Source: JACQFK01 sp035644495 | Lineage (GTDB): Bacteria; Planctomycetota; MHYJ01; JACPRB01 | DNA length: 8,958 bases | Direction of reading: 5' to 3' | Assembly: GCA_035644495.1 (NCBI GenBank) | Contig: DASQOM010000080.1 | Coordinates: 1 to 8,958, forward strand | Shown: positions 1 through 6,964 of the stretch, piece by piece | Layout: each line of letters begins with the position of its first letter | Numbering within the stretch: position 1 is the first letter of the stretch | Program-made: the position numbers and the translations under genes | The notes under the pieces: model-generated | The model's input: the letters and a program-made list of their open reading frames with translations, nothing else | What the model was told of the DNA's origin: nothing | Database searches by the model: none

Positions 1-2577
1 GAGATCTACGACAAGTCCGCCGGCGCCATCAAGTCGGGCGGCACCACCCGCCGCGCCGCCAAGATGGTCTGCCTCGACATGGAGCATCCCGACATCGAGC
101 GCTTCATCGACTGGAAGATGAAGGAGGAGGACAAGGCCCGCGTCCTCATCGAGCACGGCGGCTTCCCCGCCGACTTCAACGGCGAGGCCTACCACACCGT
201 CAGCGGCCAGAACTCCAACAACTCCGTCCGCGTCGACGACACGTTCATGCAGGCCATCGAAAAGGACGGCCCTTACGACACGAAGTTCCGCAACTCGGGC
301 AAGGTTGCCAAGACCTACCAGGCGCGGGACCTCTGGAACAAGATCGCCGTCGCCGCCTGGAAGTGCGCCGACCCCGGGCTCCAGTACGACACGACGATCA
401 ACAAGTGGCACACCTGCCCCAACACGGACCGCATCTACGCCTCGAACCCCTGCAGCGAGTACATGTTCCTCGACGACTCGGCCTGCAACCTGGCCTCGCT
501 CAACCTGACCAAGTTCCTCTCCGCGGAAGGCATGTTCGACATCGCCCGCTACCGCCATGCGGCCGAGGTCTTCACGAGCGCCCAGGAGATCGTGGTGGAG
601 TTCGCGAGCTATCCCAACCAGCAGATCGCGCAGAACTCGCACGACTACCGTCCGCTGGGCCTGGGCTACGCGAACCTGGGCACGCTGCTCATGCTGCTCG
701 GGATCCCCTACGACAGCGACCGCGGCCGCGGCATCGCCGGCGCGCTGACCGCCATCCTGACGGGCCGCGCGTACCGCCAGAGCGCCGAGATCGCCCGCTC
801 GAAGGGCCCCTTCCCCGGCTACGAGAAGAACAAGGAGCCGTTCCTCAAGGTCATGCGGATGCACCGCGACGCCGCCTACGGCATCAAGGGCGAGGACTGC
901 CCCCAGAACCTCCTGAAGGCCGCCCGCGAGGACTGGGACGACGTCATCGCCCTCGGCGAGGTCCACGGCTTCCGCAACGCCCAGGCCACAGTGCTCGCGC
1001 CGACGGGCACGATCGGCCTCCTCATGGATTGCGACACGACGGGCGTCGAGCCCGATTTCGCGCTGGTGAAGTTCAAGAAGCTGGCGGGCGGCGGCTACTT
1101 CAAGATCGTGAACGAGTCCGTCCCCGAGGCCCTGCGTCGCCTCGGATACACCCCCGACGAGGCCAAGGCGATCGTCGCCTACGTCGTCGGCACGAACACG
1201 CTCAAGAGCGCCGCGCCTGTCAATGACCGGGCCCTGGCGGAGAGGGGTCTCACCGCGGAGGAGATCGCGCGGGTGGAAGCGCAGCTCCCCAAGGTATTCG
1301 AGCTCCGGCACGCATTCAACTCGTTCACCGTGGGCGAGGCGTGCCTCAAGCGGCTCGGACTCAAGGCCGAGGACGACCTCCTCGCCAAACTCGGCTACAC
1401 GGACGCCGAGGTCGATCAGTCCAACGACGTCCTCTGCGGCCGCATGACCGTGGAGGGCGCCCCGAATCTCAAGGAGGAGCACCTGGCGATCTTCGACTGC
1501 GCCAACAAGTGCGGCAAGATCGGCCAGCGCTTCATCCACTGGATGGGCCACATCAAGATGATGGGCGCCACGCAGCCCTTCATCTCCGGCGCCATCTCGA
1601 AGACCATCAACATGCCCTCGGAGACGACGGTCGACGAGATCAAGGAGGCGTACTGGCAGTCCTGGAAGCTGGGCCTCAAGGCCGTCGCCCTCTACCGCGA
1701 CGGCTGCAAGGCGTCCCAGCCGCTGTCGAGCAAGGCCGCCGAAAAGAAGAAGGCGGCCCCGACGGAAGCGGACATCGAGGCCGAGGTCCAGAAACGCGTC
1801 GCCGCCGAGCTGGCGAAGATCGCCGCCGAGAAGCCCCAGAACCTCATGCAGGGCCAGCTGCTGCCCACGACCGTCGGCTCTCCGGTGAGCCCGACGGCCG
1901 CCAGCCAGAGCCCCAAGCGCTTCCGCCTCCCGCGCAAGCGCAGCGGCTTCACCCAGGAAGCCCGCATCGCCGGCCAGAAGGTGTACCTCCGCACGGGCGA
2001 GTACGAGGACGGCACGCTGGGCGAGATCTTCGTCGACCTGGCCAAGGAAGGCGCGGCCTTCCGCTCGATGATGAACTGCTTCGCGATCTCGGTCTCCCTC
2101 GGCCTCCAGTACGGCGTGCCCCTCAAGGAGTTCATCGACGTCTTCACCTTCTCGCGCTTCGAGCCCCAGGGCATCGTCGACCACCCGAACATCAAGATGT
2201 GCACGTCCATCGTGGATTACCTCTTCCGCGTCCTGGCCCTCGAGTACATGGGCCAGACCGAGTTCGCGCAGGTGAAGCCGGCCGACGGCGAGACGCGCTT
2301 CCGCCGCGTGACCGATTTCATCCGGAAGACGGAGCCGTCGGCGGCCGCCGCCCCGGCCACGGAGAGCCAGATCCCGCCGGTCCAGGCCACCGCGGGCGGC
2401 CAGGTCTCCGTCAACATCATGAACATCGCCGGCAATCCCGAGGCGAACGCGCTCTCGGAGCACCTGGGCAAGATGATGGGCGACGCCCCGTTCTGCAACC
2501 TCTGCGGCCACACCACGGTGCGCAACGGCGTCTGCTACAAGTGCCTGAACTGCGGCAACACGCTGGGTTGCTCGTAA
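1..2577 (+). CDS. nrdJ: Class II (B12-dependent) ribonucleotide reductase, 5'-truncated
   Basis: Reduces ribonucleotides to deoxyribonucleotides for DNA synthesis in the cytoplasm, using adenosylcobalamin to make the thiyl radical, so it needs no oxygen and no NrdB partner. The frame is open from base 1, so the N-terminus lies outside the window; 858 residues are visible (numbered from base 1). The active-site motif NPCSE is at residues 149-153 (bases 445-459), with radical Cys151 flanked by Asn149 and Glu153. Cys162, eleven residues later, matches one redox cysteine of Thermotoga NrdJ; its partner would lie upstream of the window. The phosphate-loop motif PTGTI is at 334-338, the conserved SGAISKTINMP segment at about 529-539, then an Ala/Lys-rich linker, a TSCPD domain (about 640-751), and a cysteine-rich tail with Cys832, 835, 845, 848, 851 and 857, expected to shuttle electrons from thioredoxin to the active site. 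No frameshift is seen. It ends at TAA, followed by a strong terminator. Identification is very secure. Confidence 0.97.
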   Translation, partial: EIYDKSAGAIKSGGTTRRAAKMVCLDMEHPDIERFIDWKMKEEDKARVLIEHGGFPADFNGEAYHTVSGQNSNNSVRVDDTFMQAIEKDGPYDTKFRNSGKVAKTYQARDLWNKIAVAAWKCADPGLQYDTTINKWHTCPNTDRIYASNPCSEYMFLDDSACNLASLNLTKFLSAEGMFDIARYRHAAEVFTSAQEIVVEFASYPNQQIAQNSHDYRPLGLGYANLGTLLMLLGIPYDSDRGRGIAGALTAILTGRAYRQSAEIARSKGPFPGYEKNKEPFLKVMRMHRDAAYGIKGEDCPQNLLKAAREDWDDVIALGEVHGFRNAQATVLAPTGTIGLLMDCDTTGVEPDFALVKFKKLAGGGYFKIVNESVPEALRRLGYTPDEAKAIVAYVVGTNTLKSAAPVNDRALAERGLTAEEIARVEAQLPKVFELRHAFNSFTVGEACLKRLGLKAEDDLLAKLGYTDAEVDQSNDVLCGRMTVEGAPNLKEEHLAIFDCANKCGKIGQRFIHWMGHIKMMGATQPFISGAISKTINMPSETTVDEIKEAYWQSWKLGLKAVALYRDGCKASQPLSSKAAEKKKAAPTEADIEAEVQKRVAAELAKIAAEKPQNLMQGQLLPTTVGSPVSPTAASQSPKRFRLPRKRSGFTQEARIAGQKVYLRTGEYEDGTLGEIFVDLAKEGAAFRSMMNCFAISVSLGLQYGVPLKEFIDVFTFSRFEPQGIVDHPNIKMCTSIVDYLFRVLALEYMGQTEFAQVKPADGETRFRRVTDFIRKTEPSAAAAPATESQIPPVQATAGGQVSVNIMNIAGNPEANALSEHLGKMMGDAPFCNLCGHTTVRNGVCYKCLNCGNTLGCS

Positions 2578-2604
2578 GCAGCGCCCATCGATAGGAGAGA
2601 CTCG

Positions 2605-2650
2605 AATCGCCTGCCTCCCGCAAGGGGGGCAGGCGATTAATTTTTTTCTT
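2605..2650 (+). terminator. Intrinsic terminator after nrdJ
   Basis: A 15-bp stem (arms 2605-2619 and 2624-2638) with one T-G wobble (2616/2627) is capped by a GCAA tetraloop of the stable GNRA type and followed by seven T at 2641-2647 and then CTT. It lies 28 bases after the nrdJ stop and points the same way, so it should end the nrdJ transcript and isolate the downstream phosphoesterase gene. The hairpin closely resembles the one at 3816-3854. Confidence 0.93.
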
Positions 2651-2740
2651 AATCAAAAACTCGCCCGTCGTTTTCCCCGATTTCATCACCGGTTTACGCG
2701 GCGCGTCTATCTTCCCCCTCGCGGATTTCCCGCATGCGAG

Positions 2741-2749
2741 AGAAGGAGA
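2741..2749 (+). promoter_or_regulatory. Ribosome binding site that sets the phosphoesterase start
   Basis: AGAAGGAGA contains the AAGGAG core at 2743-2748, six bases before ATG at 2755. This favours 2755 over the in-frame ATG at 2734, which lies upstream of the site. A second ATG follows directly at 2758 and could also be used. Confidence 0.8.
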
Positions 2750-2754
2750 ACGCC

Positions 2755-3798
2755 ATGATGAGAAGCATTCTGCGCCCGGCGCTGTTGATCGTCCTGCTCG
2801 CCGCGTCCAGCGCATCGGCCGCGCCGGACGGGCACGAGGAACGCGGGCAGGAACGGTTCAGCTTCGCCCTGATCGGCGACACCCCCTACGGCAGCGGCGC
2901 GAACAGCTCGGGAGACGAAGGGAAGTTCGTCCGGGTCATCGACGACATCAACCAGGACCACAACGTGGACTTCGTGGTGCACACCGGCGACATCAAGACC
3001 GGCAGCAGCCTGGACACCGACGAGCTCATCAAGGCCCGCTTCACCCTCTACCAGGGCTTCCACAAGCCCTTCATCTACACTCCCGGCGACAACGAGTGGA
3101 CGGACTCCCATCGCCCGAAGGAAGGCTGGTACAACCCCCTGGAGCGCCTCGCCTTCGTGCGCAAGATCTTCTTCCCGCACCCCGGCTGGTCCACGGGCGG
3201 ACATCCCATGCGCGTCCAGACGCAGGCCCACGACGCCGGATTCGGGACCTTCGTCGAGAACCAGATGTGGGTCCGCTCCCGCGTCGTCTTCGCCTGCATC
3301 CACGTCGTCGGCAGCAACGACGACCTGGACAAGTGGACGATCCCCGGCAGCTCGACCCTCTATGCGGACTGGCAGCCCGGGCAGAAGGAGGAGTATGACG
3401 CCCGCCGCGCGGCGAACCTCGCCTGGATCGACAAGGCCTTCGAGCTGGCCGACGAGATCCATGCCCGGGGCGTCTTCATCTTCCAGCAGGCCGACCCCGG
3501 CTTCGAGTTCGCGAAGACCGATCCCGCGCGCCTGATCTTCAACGAGATCCTGGACAGGGTCTTTGCCAAGACGATCGCCTTCGGCAAGCCGGTCCTGTTC
3601 ACCCACGGCGACTCTCACTACTATCGCGTGGACAAGCCCGCGCTGGACGACGCCGGCCACCTGATCGAGAACCTCAACCGGGTCGAGAACTTCGGCGACA
3701 CCAACGTGCACTGGGTCCGGGTCACGGTCGACCCCGATTCCCGCAACGTCTTCCATGTCGAGCCGATGATCATCCCCGAGAACTCGTTCCCGCATTGA
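2755..3798 (+). CDS. Exported calcineurin-like metallophosphoesterase family protein
   Basis: Likely a secreted or periplasmic two-metal phosphoesterase; the substrate cannot be read from sequence. The start at 2755 gives 347 residues and is supported by a good ribosome binding site. Residues 1-22 form a signal peptide: a short basic start, a Leu/Ala-rich core, and a cleavage site after Ala-Ser-Ala. Metallophosphoesterase-type blocks appear in order: GDTPYG at 41-46 (Asp42), HTGDI at 77-81 (Asp79), YTPGDNEW at 108-115 (the counterpart of the GNHE block), IHVVGSND at 182-189, and THGDSHYY at 283-290 (the counterpart of GHxH). The His of the first DxH motif is Pro here, and the third block reads GDNE, so this is a divergent branch of the superfamily. 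The gene has terminators before and after it, so it is probably a single-gene transcript. The fold assignment is fairly firm; catalytic activity is less certain. Confidence 0.85.
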   Translation: MMRSILRPALLIVLLAASSASAAPDGHEERGQERFSFALIGDTPYGSGANSSGDEGKFVRVIDDINQDHNVDFVVHTGDIKTGSSLDTDELIKARFTLYQGFHKPFIYTPGDNEWTDSHRPKEGWYNPLERLAFVRKIFFPHPGWSTGGHPMRVQTQAHDAGFGTFVENQMWVRSRVVFACIHVVGSNDDLDKWTIPGSSTLYADWQPGQKEEYDARRAANLAWIDKAFELADEIHARGVFIFQQADPGFEFAKTDPARLIFNEILDRVFAKTIAFGKPVLFTHGDSHYYRVDKPALDDAGHLIENLNRVENFGDTNVHWVRVTVDPDSRNVFHVEPMIIPENSFPH

Positions 3799-3815
3799 CG
3801 CTGTTTCGCCTTAGG

Positions 3816-3854
3816 ACCGCCCGTCCCCGCAAGGGGGCAGGCGGTTTTTCTTTT
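3816..3854 (+). terminator. Intrinsic terminator after the phosphoesterase gene
   Basis: A 13-bp stem (arms 3816-3828 and 3833-3845) has a GCAA tetraloop, one T-G wobble (3824/3837) and one C-A mismatch (3822/3839). It is followed by TTTTTCTTTT at 3845-3854. It starts 18 bases after the phosphoesterase stop. Its loop and right arm are nearly identical to those of the terminator after nrdJ. Confidence 0.9.
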
Positions 3855-3875
3855 CCCCCCGGGCGGACATTGCGA

Positions 3876-3881
3876 TACAAC
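3876..3881 (+). promoter_or_regulatory. Possible -10 box for a leaderless lipoprotein transcript
   Basis: TACAAC matches TATAAT at four of six positions and ends seven bases before the ATG at 3889, so transcription would start at or next to the start codon. No Shine-Dalgarno sequence is visible between the terminator and the ATG, which fits a leaderless message. The -35 region overlaps the T-tract of the preceding terminator and matches consensus poorly. This is a weak call. Confidence 0.25.
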
Positions 3882-3888
3882 AACGCGC

Positions 3889-4725
3889 ATGCCGAAGTCG
3901 CTCGCGATCGCCTTGTTGGCGCTCGCCGCTTGCTCCTCCCCCGCCCCGACCGCGGAGGAGATCGAGCCGCTCTTCCGCAGCCTGGAAGCCGGGAACCCCA
4001 TCGAGGCGATGGCCGCGACGGAGAAGCTGGTCGCCGTCTATGACGACGCCCGGCTGCCGCGGCTGGAGAAGGCGCTCGACGCGGCGCCCGTCCGCACGCT
4101 CCAACTCCTGGGCGAGCTGTCCACGGACGGCAGCGCGAAACTGCTCGTCAGCCGGCTCTCCTACCTGCTGGAGTCGAAGGACGCCGAGACGGTCCGCATG
4201 GCGTCCGTCGCCGCCGGCCTCCGCCGGCTCAAGCCCGCGACCGGCGCCCTGCTCCACCATCCCGAGGCGTCCGCCGTCGTCCGCGCCCTCGGCCGCATCT
4301 GGGAACAGGACCTCGACAGCGGCCCGCTGCCGCGCGAGGAGGAAATCGACCGTCTGACCGTGCTTGCAGTGGTGCATCGCCAGGCCATGGGGGCGAATCC
4401 GACGATCGAGGCCTGCGAGGCGATGCTTTCCGTGATGAGCGCCGATGAGCTCGCCTCCTTCCTCTCCCGGAACGCGCGCGACAAGTTCCACGCGCGGCGG
4501 CTGGTCGACGAAGCCGCGCGGCGTCCGGGCTTCGACGCCGACAAGGGCCTCCGCATCCACGAGGCCTTGCTGTCGAACCCCGACGTCGAGCTGGTGGCGG
4601 GCATCCTCGAGAGCTCCCCGTTCCCGCTGGGGGAGCCCGCGGTCCACGCGCTGGAGCAGGACGAGCGCGCCACGTCCGCCGGCCTGAAGATCGGCGATCT
4701 CGCCGCCAAACGCGCCCGGCGCTGA
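3889..4725 (+). CDS. Putative lipoprotein, helical, function unknown
   Basis: I do not recognise a specific family. The 278-residue product starts with a lipoprotein signal: Lys3, a Leu/Ala core, and a lipobox LAAC ending at Cys15, followed by Ser-Ser-Pro. Lipid attachment to Cys15 would anchor it to a membrane facing the periplasm. The rest is rich in Ala, Leu, Glu and Arg, with no further hydrophobic span. It reads as successive short amphipathic helices (for example about 36-65, 66-115, 150-190 and 200-240), loosely like HEAT or other alpha-solenoid proteins, but I cannot delimit repeats. It has no obvious catalytic motif; its only cysteines are Cys15 and Cys176. The ATG at 3889 lacks a Shine-Dalgarno but is the only start that keeps the signal peptide intact. 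The stop lies 23 bases from the stop of the convergent esterase gene, with no hairpin between them. Confidence 0.75.
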   Translation: MPKSLAIALLALAACSSPAPTAEEIEPLFRSLEAGNPIEAMAATEKLVAVYDDARLPRLEKALDAAPVRTLQLLGELSTDGSAKLLVSRLSYLLESKDAETVRMASVAAGLRRLKPATGALLHHPEASAVVRALGRIWEQDLDSGPLPREEEIDRLTVLAVVHRQAMGANPTIEACEAMLSVMSADELASFLSRNARDKFHARRLVDEAARRPGFDADKGLRIHEALLSNPDVELVAGILESSPFPLGEPAVHALEQDERATSAGLKIGDLAAKRARR

Positions 4726-4748
4726 GTTCGTCCCGTCGTCAACACTTC

Positions 4749-6443
4749 CTATAGATTGGGCGGCTTGGGTTTCGTCGGCGCCTGGTAGGCGTTCGAGCCC
4801 TTCACCTTCAGCTTCCGGCTGTAGACCTTGTCCCCGCACGTCGCATACAGGGTGTCGAAGTTCTCGCCGCCGAAGGAGAAGTTGGCCACCCGGCCGTTCG
4901 GCGTCGGCACGATGCAGTTCACGCGGCCCGCCTGATCGCAGATCTGGATCCCCATCCTCGTCGCGACATAAAGGCGGCCGTCCTTGTCGGTCCGCATGCC
5001 GTCCGCGCCGCTGTCGTCGGCCGTGTCCGGCATGTGGAGGTGGTAGTACTTCTGCTTGTAGGCCAGCGAGCCGTCCGCCTGGATCTGATAGCTGTAGACC
5101 CAGTGCGTGCGGCTGTCGTCGACGTAGAGCAGGGTCTGGTCCGGCGAGACCGTGATGCCGTTCGAGAAGCGCAGGCCGGTGTCCACGACCTTCTTCTCGC
5201 CGGCCGGGCTGATATAGTAGATCTTGCTCGGGTCGGTGCCGTTCCAGCCCGGGTTCGTCACGTACAGGCCGCCGTTGTGCAGGACGACGATGTCGTTCCC
5301 GCGGAAGCCGTCCGCAATGACCGTCGCCTTCCCCGCCGCGTCGTAGGCGACGATCTGCTCGGCGCCGCCGGCGACCGCGTAGAGGCGGCCGTCGGGCCCG
5401 AAGGCCTGGCCGTCGCCCTTCTTTGAATCCTCGAGGAAGACGGAGATCTTCCCGTCCAGGCCGACCTTATAGGTCTTGCTGTTGGGCACGTCGTTGTAGA
5501 AGACCTCGCCCTTCTCGTTGACCGCGGGGCCCTCGGTGAACTTGTAGCCCTCGGCGACGAGCTTCCAGTCCTCGCCGGGCACGAGCACGTCCTTCAGCTG
5601 CTGGGAGCCGGCGCCGGCCTTGATCGGCGCGGGCCAGTCCTTCCAGAGCCACTTCATCGCCTCGGGGAACACCTCGGTGCCCTGCTTCCCGTTGTGGCCG
5701 TCCTCGCCCCAGACGTGGTTCACCTCGTAGCCGGCGAACACGAGCGCGCGCTCCATCTCCTGGTTTGCCATCCACCAGTCCCCGCCGTAGATGTTCTGAT
5801 CCTTGCTGCCGTCCTGCAGGAAGATTCGGAGCGGCTTCGGCTCGACCTTTCGGATGAGCGTGGGATAGACGTTGCCGCCCCGCAGGCCGACATATGTCCC
5901 GATCGCGCTGAAGACGCGACGGAAGGCGTCGGGCCGCTCCCACGCCGCGGTGAACGCGGCGATCGCCCCGCTCGACGCGCCGCCGATCGCACGGTCGTTG
6001 CCGTCCTTCGACAGGCGGATCTCGCGGCCGTCGGCCGTCTTCCTCTTCTCCACGTCGGGCAGCAGCTCGTCGAGCAGGAAGCGCGCGTAGGCGTCGCCCA
6101 GCCCGTCGTACTCGACGCTGCGGTTGTAGCGGTCGAGGGCGTCCTTGGTCGGCGCCTTGACGCGGCCGTGCTGGACGAAGACGCCGATCGTGACGGGCAT
6201 CTCCTTCGCGGCGATCAGGCGGTCGAAGGCCGCGGGCGCGTTGAAGCCGCCGCCGTCCTGCCCGACGTAGACGCACGCGGGTTTCTCGGGGTCGTACTGC
6301 TTCGGGACGTAGACCGTGACCTCGCGGGTCGTTCCCGGAAAGATCTTGCTCTGGTCGAAGGTGTACTTCGCCGTCTCGCCCCTGGGGATCTCCGGCTTGT
6401 CCTGGGCGAGGCAGAGGAGCGCGGCGCACAGAGTGGCGATCAT
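4749..6443 (-). CDS. Exported two-domain hydrolase: esterase (Fes/esterase D type) fused to SMP-30/gluconolactonase propeller
   Basis: A 564-residue exported protein with two hydrolase domains, probably acting on esters and lactones of sugars or plant-type polymers; the substrate is inferred only. Residues 1-13 are a short signal peptide, probably cut before Gln14. Residues about 24-272 form an alpha/beta-hydrolase of the enterochelin esterase/esterase D type: nucleophile Ser157 in GASSG (155-159), likely acid Asp215 in DGSKD, and His250 in EDGHNG. Residues about 283-550 form an SMP-30-like six-bladed propeller whose expected metal ligands are all present: Glu304 (TEGP), Asn383 (GND), Asn428 (SNGI) and Asp481 (ADGM). 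The start is set by GAAGGG at 6452-6457, eight bases upstream of the ATG, with an in-frame TGA just above. It is divergent from the TIGR03067-type gene and convergent with the lipoprotein gene. Domain calls are secure; both domains look catalytically complete. Confidence 0.9.
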   Translation of the reverse strand: MIATLCAALLCLAQDKPEIPRGETAKYTFDQSKIFPGTTREVTVYVPKQYDPEKPACVYVGQDGGGFNAPAAFDRLIAAKEMPVTIGVFVQHGRVKAPTKDALDRYNRSVEYDGLGDAYARFLLDELLPDVEKRKTADGREIRLSKDGNDRAIGGASSGAIAAFTAAWERPDAFRRVFSAIGTYVGLRGGNVYPTLIRKVEPKPLRIFLQDGSKDQNIYGGDWWMANQEMERALVFAGYEVNHVWGEDGHNGKQGTEVFPEAMKWLWKDWPAPIKAGAGSQQLKDVLVPGEDWKLVAEGYKFTEGPAVNEKGEVFYNDVPNSKTYKVGLDGKISVFLEDSKKGDGQAFGPDGRLYAVAGGAEQIVAYDAAGKATVIADGFRGNDIVVLHNGGLYVTNPGWNGTDPSKIYYISPAGEKKVVDTGLRFSNGITVSPDQTLLYVDDSRTHWVYSYQIQADGSLAYKQKYYHLHMPDTADDSGADGMRTDKDGRLYVATRMGIQICDQAGRVNCIVPTPNGRVANFSFGGENFDTLYATCGDKVYSRKLKVKGSNAYQAPTKPKPPNL

Positions 6444-6538
6444 GATCTCATCCCTTCAATATGGTGGACTTCTTACTTACACTTCCCGCGGGTTCCGCGT
6501 CACTTGAATTCCACGGCGGGGCGGGGGATGATGGGGTT

Positions 6539-6964
6539 ATGGTCCGGGTGCTCGCGATCCTCCTGCTCTGTGCCGCCCCCGCCGCGGACGACGCCACGAC
6601 CAAGGCGCTCCAGGGGCGCTGGACGGGGGCGCGCTATACGGAGGGGAACGGCGAGAACCAGAGCGGTGCCCAGAAGCTCGACTTCGTCTTCAAGGACAAC
6701 ACCCTCCTCTGCGCCAAGGAGTCGGGCGCGCTCGTCGGCCAGGCGACGTTCACGGTGTCGTCGGACGGCAAGCTGATCGACTGCACGGGCACGAGCAGCG
6801 GCTACCAGAACAAGTCGTACCCGGGCATCCTCAAGATCGAGGGCGACAAGCTGTGGTGGTGCACCAGCGGCGCGGCCGGAAAGAACGCGAAGCGCCCCGG
6901 AAGTTTCGTCGCCAACGCCGGCGAGGCCTCCTACCTGATCGTCCTGACGCGCGTGAAGTCCTAG
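6539..6964 (+). CDS. Small secreted TIGR03067-type (planctomycete lipocalin-like) protein
   Basis: A 141-residue exported protein of unknown function. Residues 1-15 are a signal peptide (Leu-rich core, cleavage after Ala-Pro-Ala). The cysteine at residue 11 is not in a proper lipobox, so lipid anchoring is unlikely. The mature part has the pattern I associate with TIGR03067, a beta-rich domain strongly expanded in Planctomycetota: ALQGRW near the start, LDFVFKDNTL, a glycine-flanked strand, DGKLIDCTG, YPGILKIEGDKLWWC, a KRPGSF segment and a final LIVLTRV strand. This match is by pattern memory, not a search. An in-frame ATG at 6461 would add 26 residues before the signal peptide, so I prefer 6539. 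The Shine-Dalgarno is weak (a G-run at about 6523-6527). The stop TAG overlaps the stop of the convergent amidase gene in a shared CTAG. Confidence 0.8.
   Translation: MVRVLAILLLCAAPAADDATTKALQGRWTGARYTEGNGENQSGAQKLDFVFKDNTLLCAKESGALVGQATFTVSSDGKLIDCTGTSSGYQNKSYPGILKIEGDKLWWCTSGAAGKNAKRPGSFVANAGEASYLIVLTRVKS

Noticed and set aside
1341..2594. Plus-strand open frame (417 codons) inside nrdJ in another frame
   Set aside because: It is Arg/Pro/Gly/His-rich, typical of an out-of-frame reading of GC-rich codons; nrdJ is intact in its own frame throughout.
2591..2599. Shine-Dalgarno-like TAGGAGAGA after the nrdJ stop
   Set aside because: No start codon follows at a usable distance, and the terminator hairpin begins directly downstream.
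2734..2754. Earlier ATG for the phosphoesterase
   Set aside because: It would place the strong AAGGAG site inside the coding region and add charged residues before a well-formed signal peptide.
2707..3795. Long minus-strand open frame (362 codons) covering the whole phosphoesterase gene
   Set aside because: It is the antisense shadow of a well-supported gene in GC-rich DNA; its translation is a Val/Asp/Gly/Arg-rich string with no recognisable domain.
3811..4839. Minus-strand open frame (342 codons) opposite the lipoprotein gene
   Set aside because: It spans a terminator, a convergent gene junction and the end of the esterase gene, and has low-complexity Arg/Gly/Ala composition. The plus-strand frame has a proper lipoprotein signal.
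6461..6538. Earlier ATG for the TIGR03067-type protein
   Set aside because: It would add 26 residues ahead of a clear signal peptide and overlap the upstream region of the divergent gene.
6444..6538. Promoters in the divergent gap between the esterase and TIGR03067-type genes
   Set aside because: Hexamers such as CTTACA (6476-6481) and TTGAAT (6504-6509) have wrong spacing, and minus-strand candidates match in only two or three -10 positions; none is good enough to list.
5694..6776. Plus-strand open frame (360 codons) opposite the esterase and running into the TIGR03067-type gene
   Set aside because: It is a shadow of the esterase gene, and it runs through the divergent gap and overlaps a better gene in a different frame.
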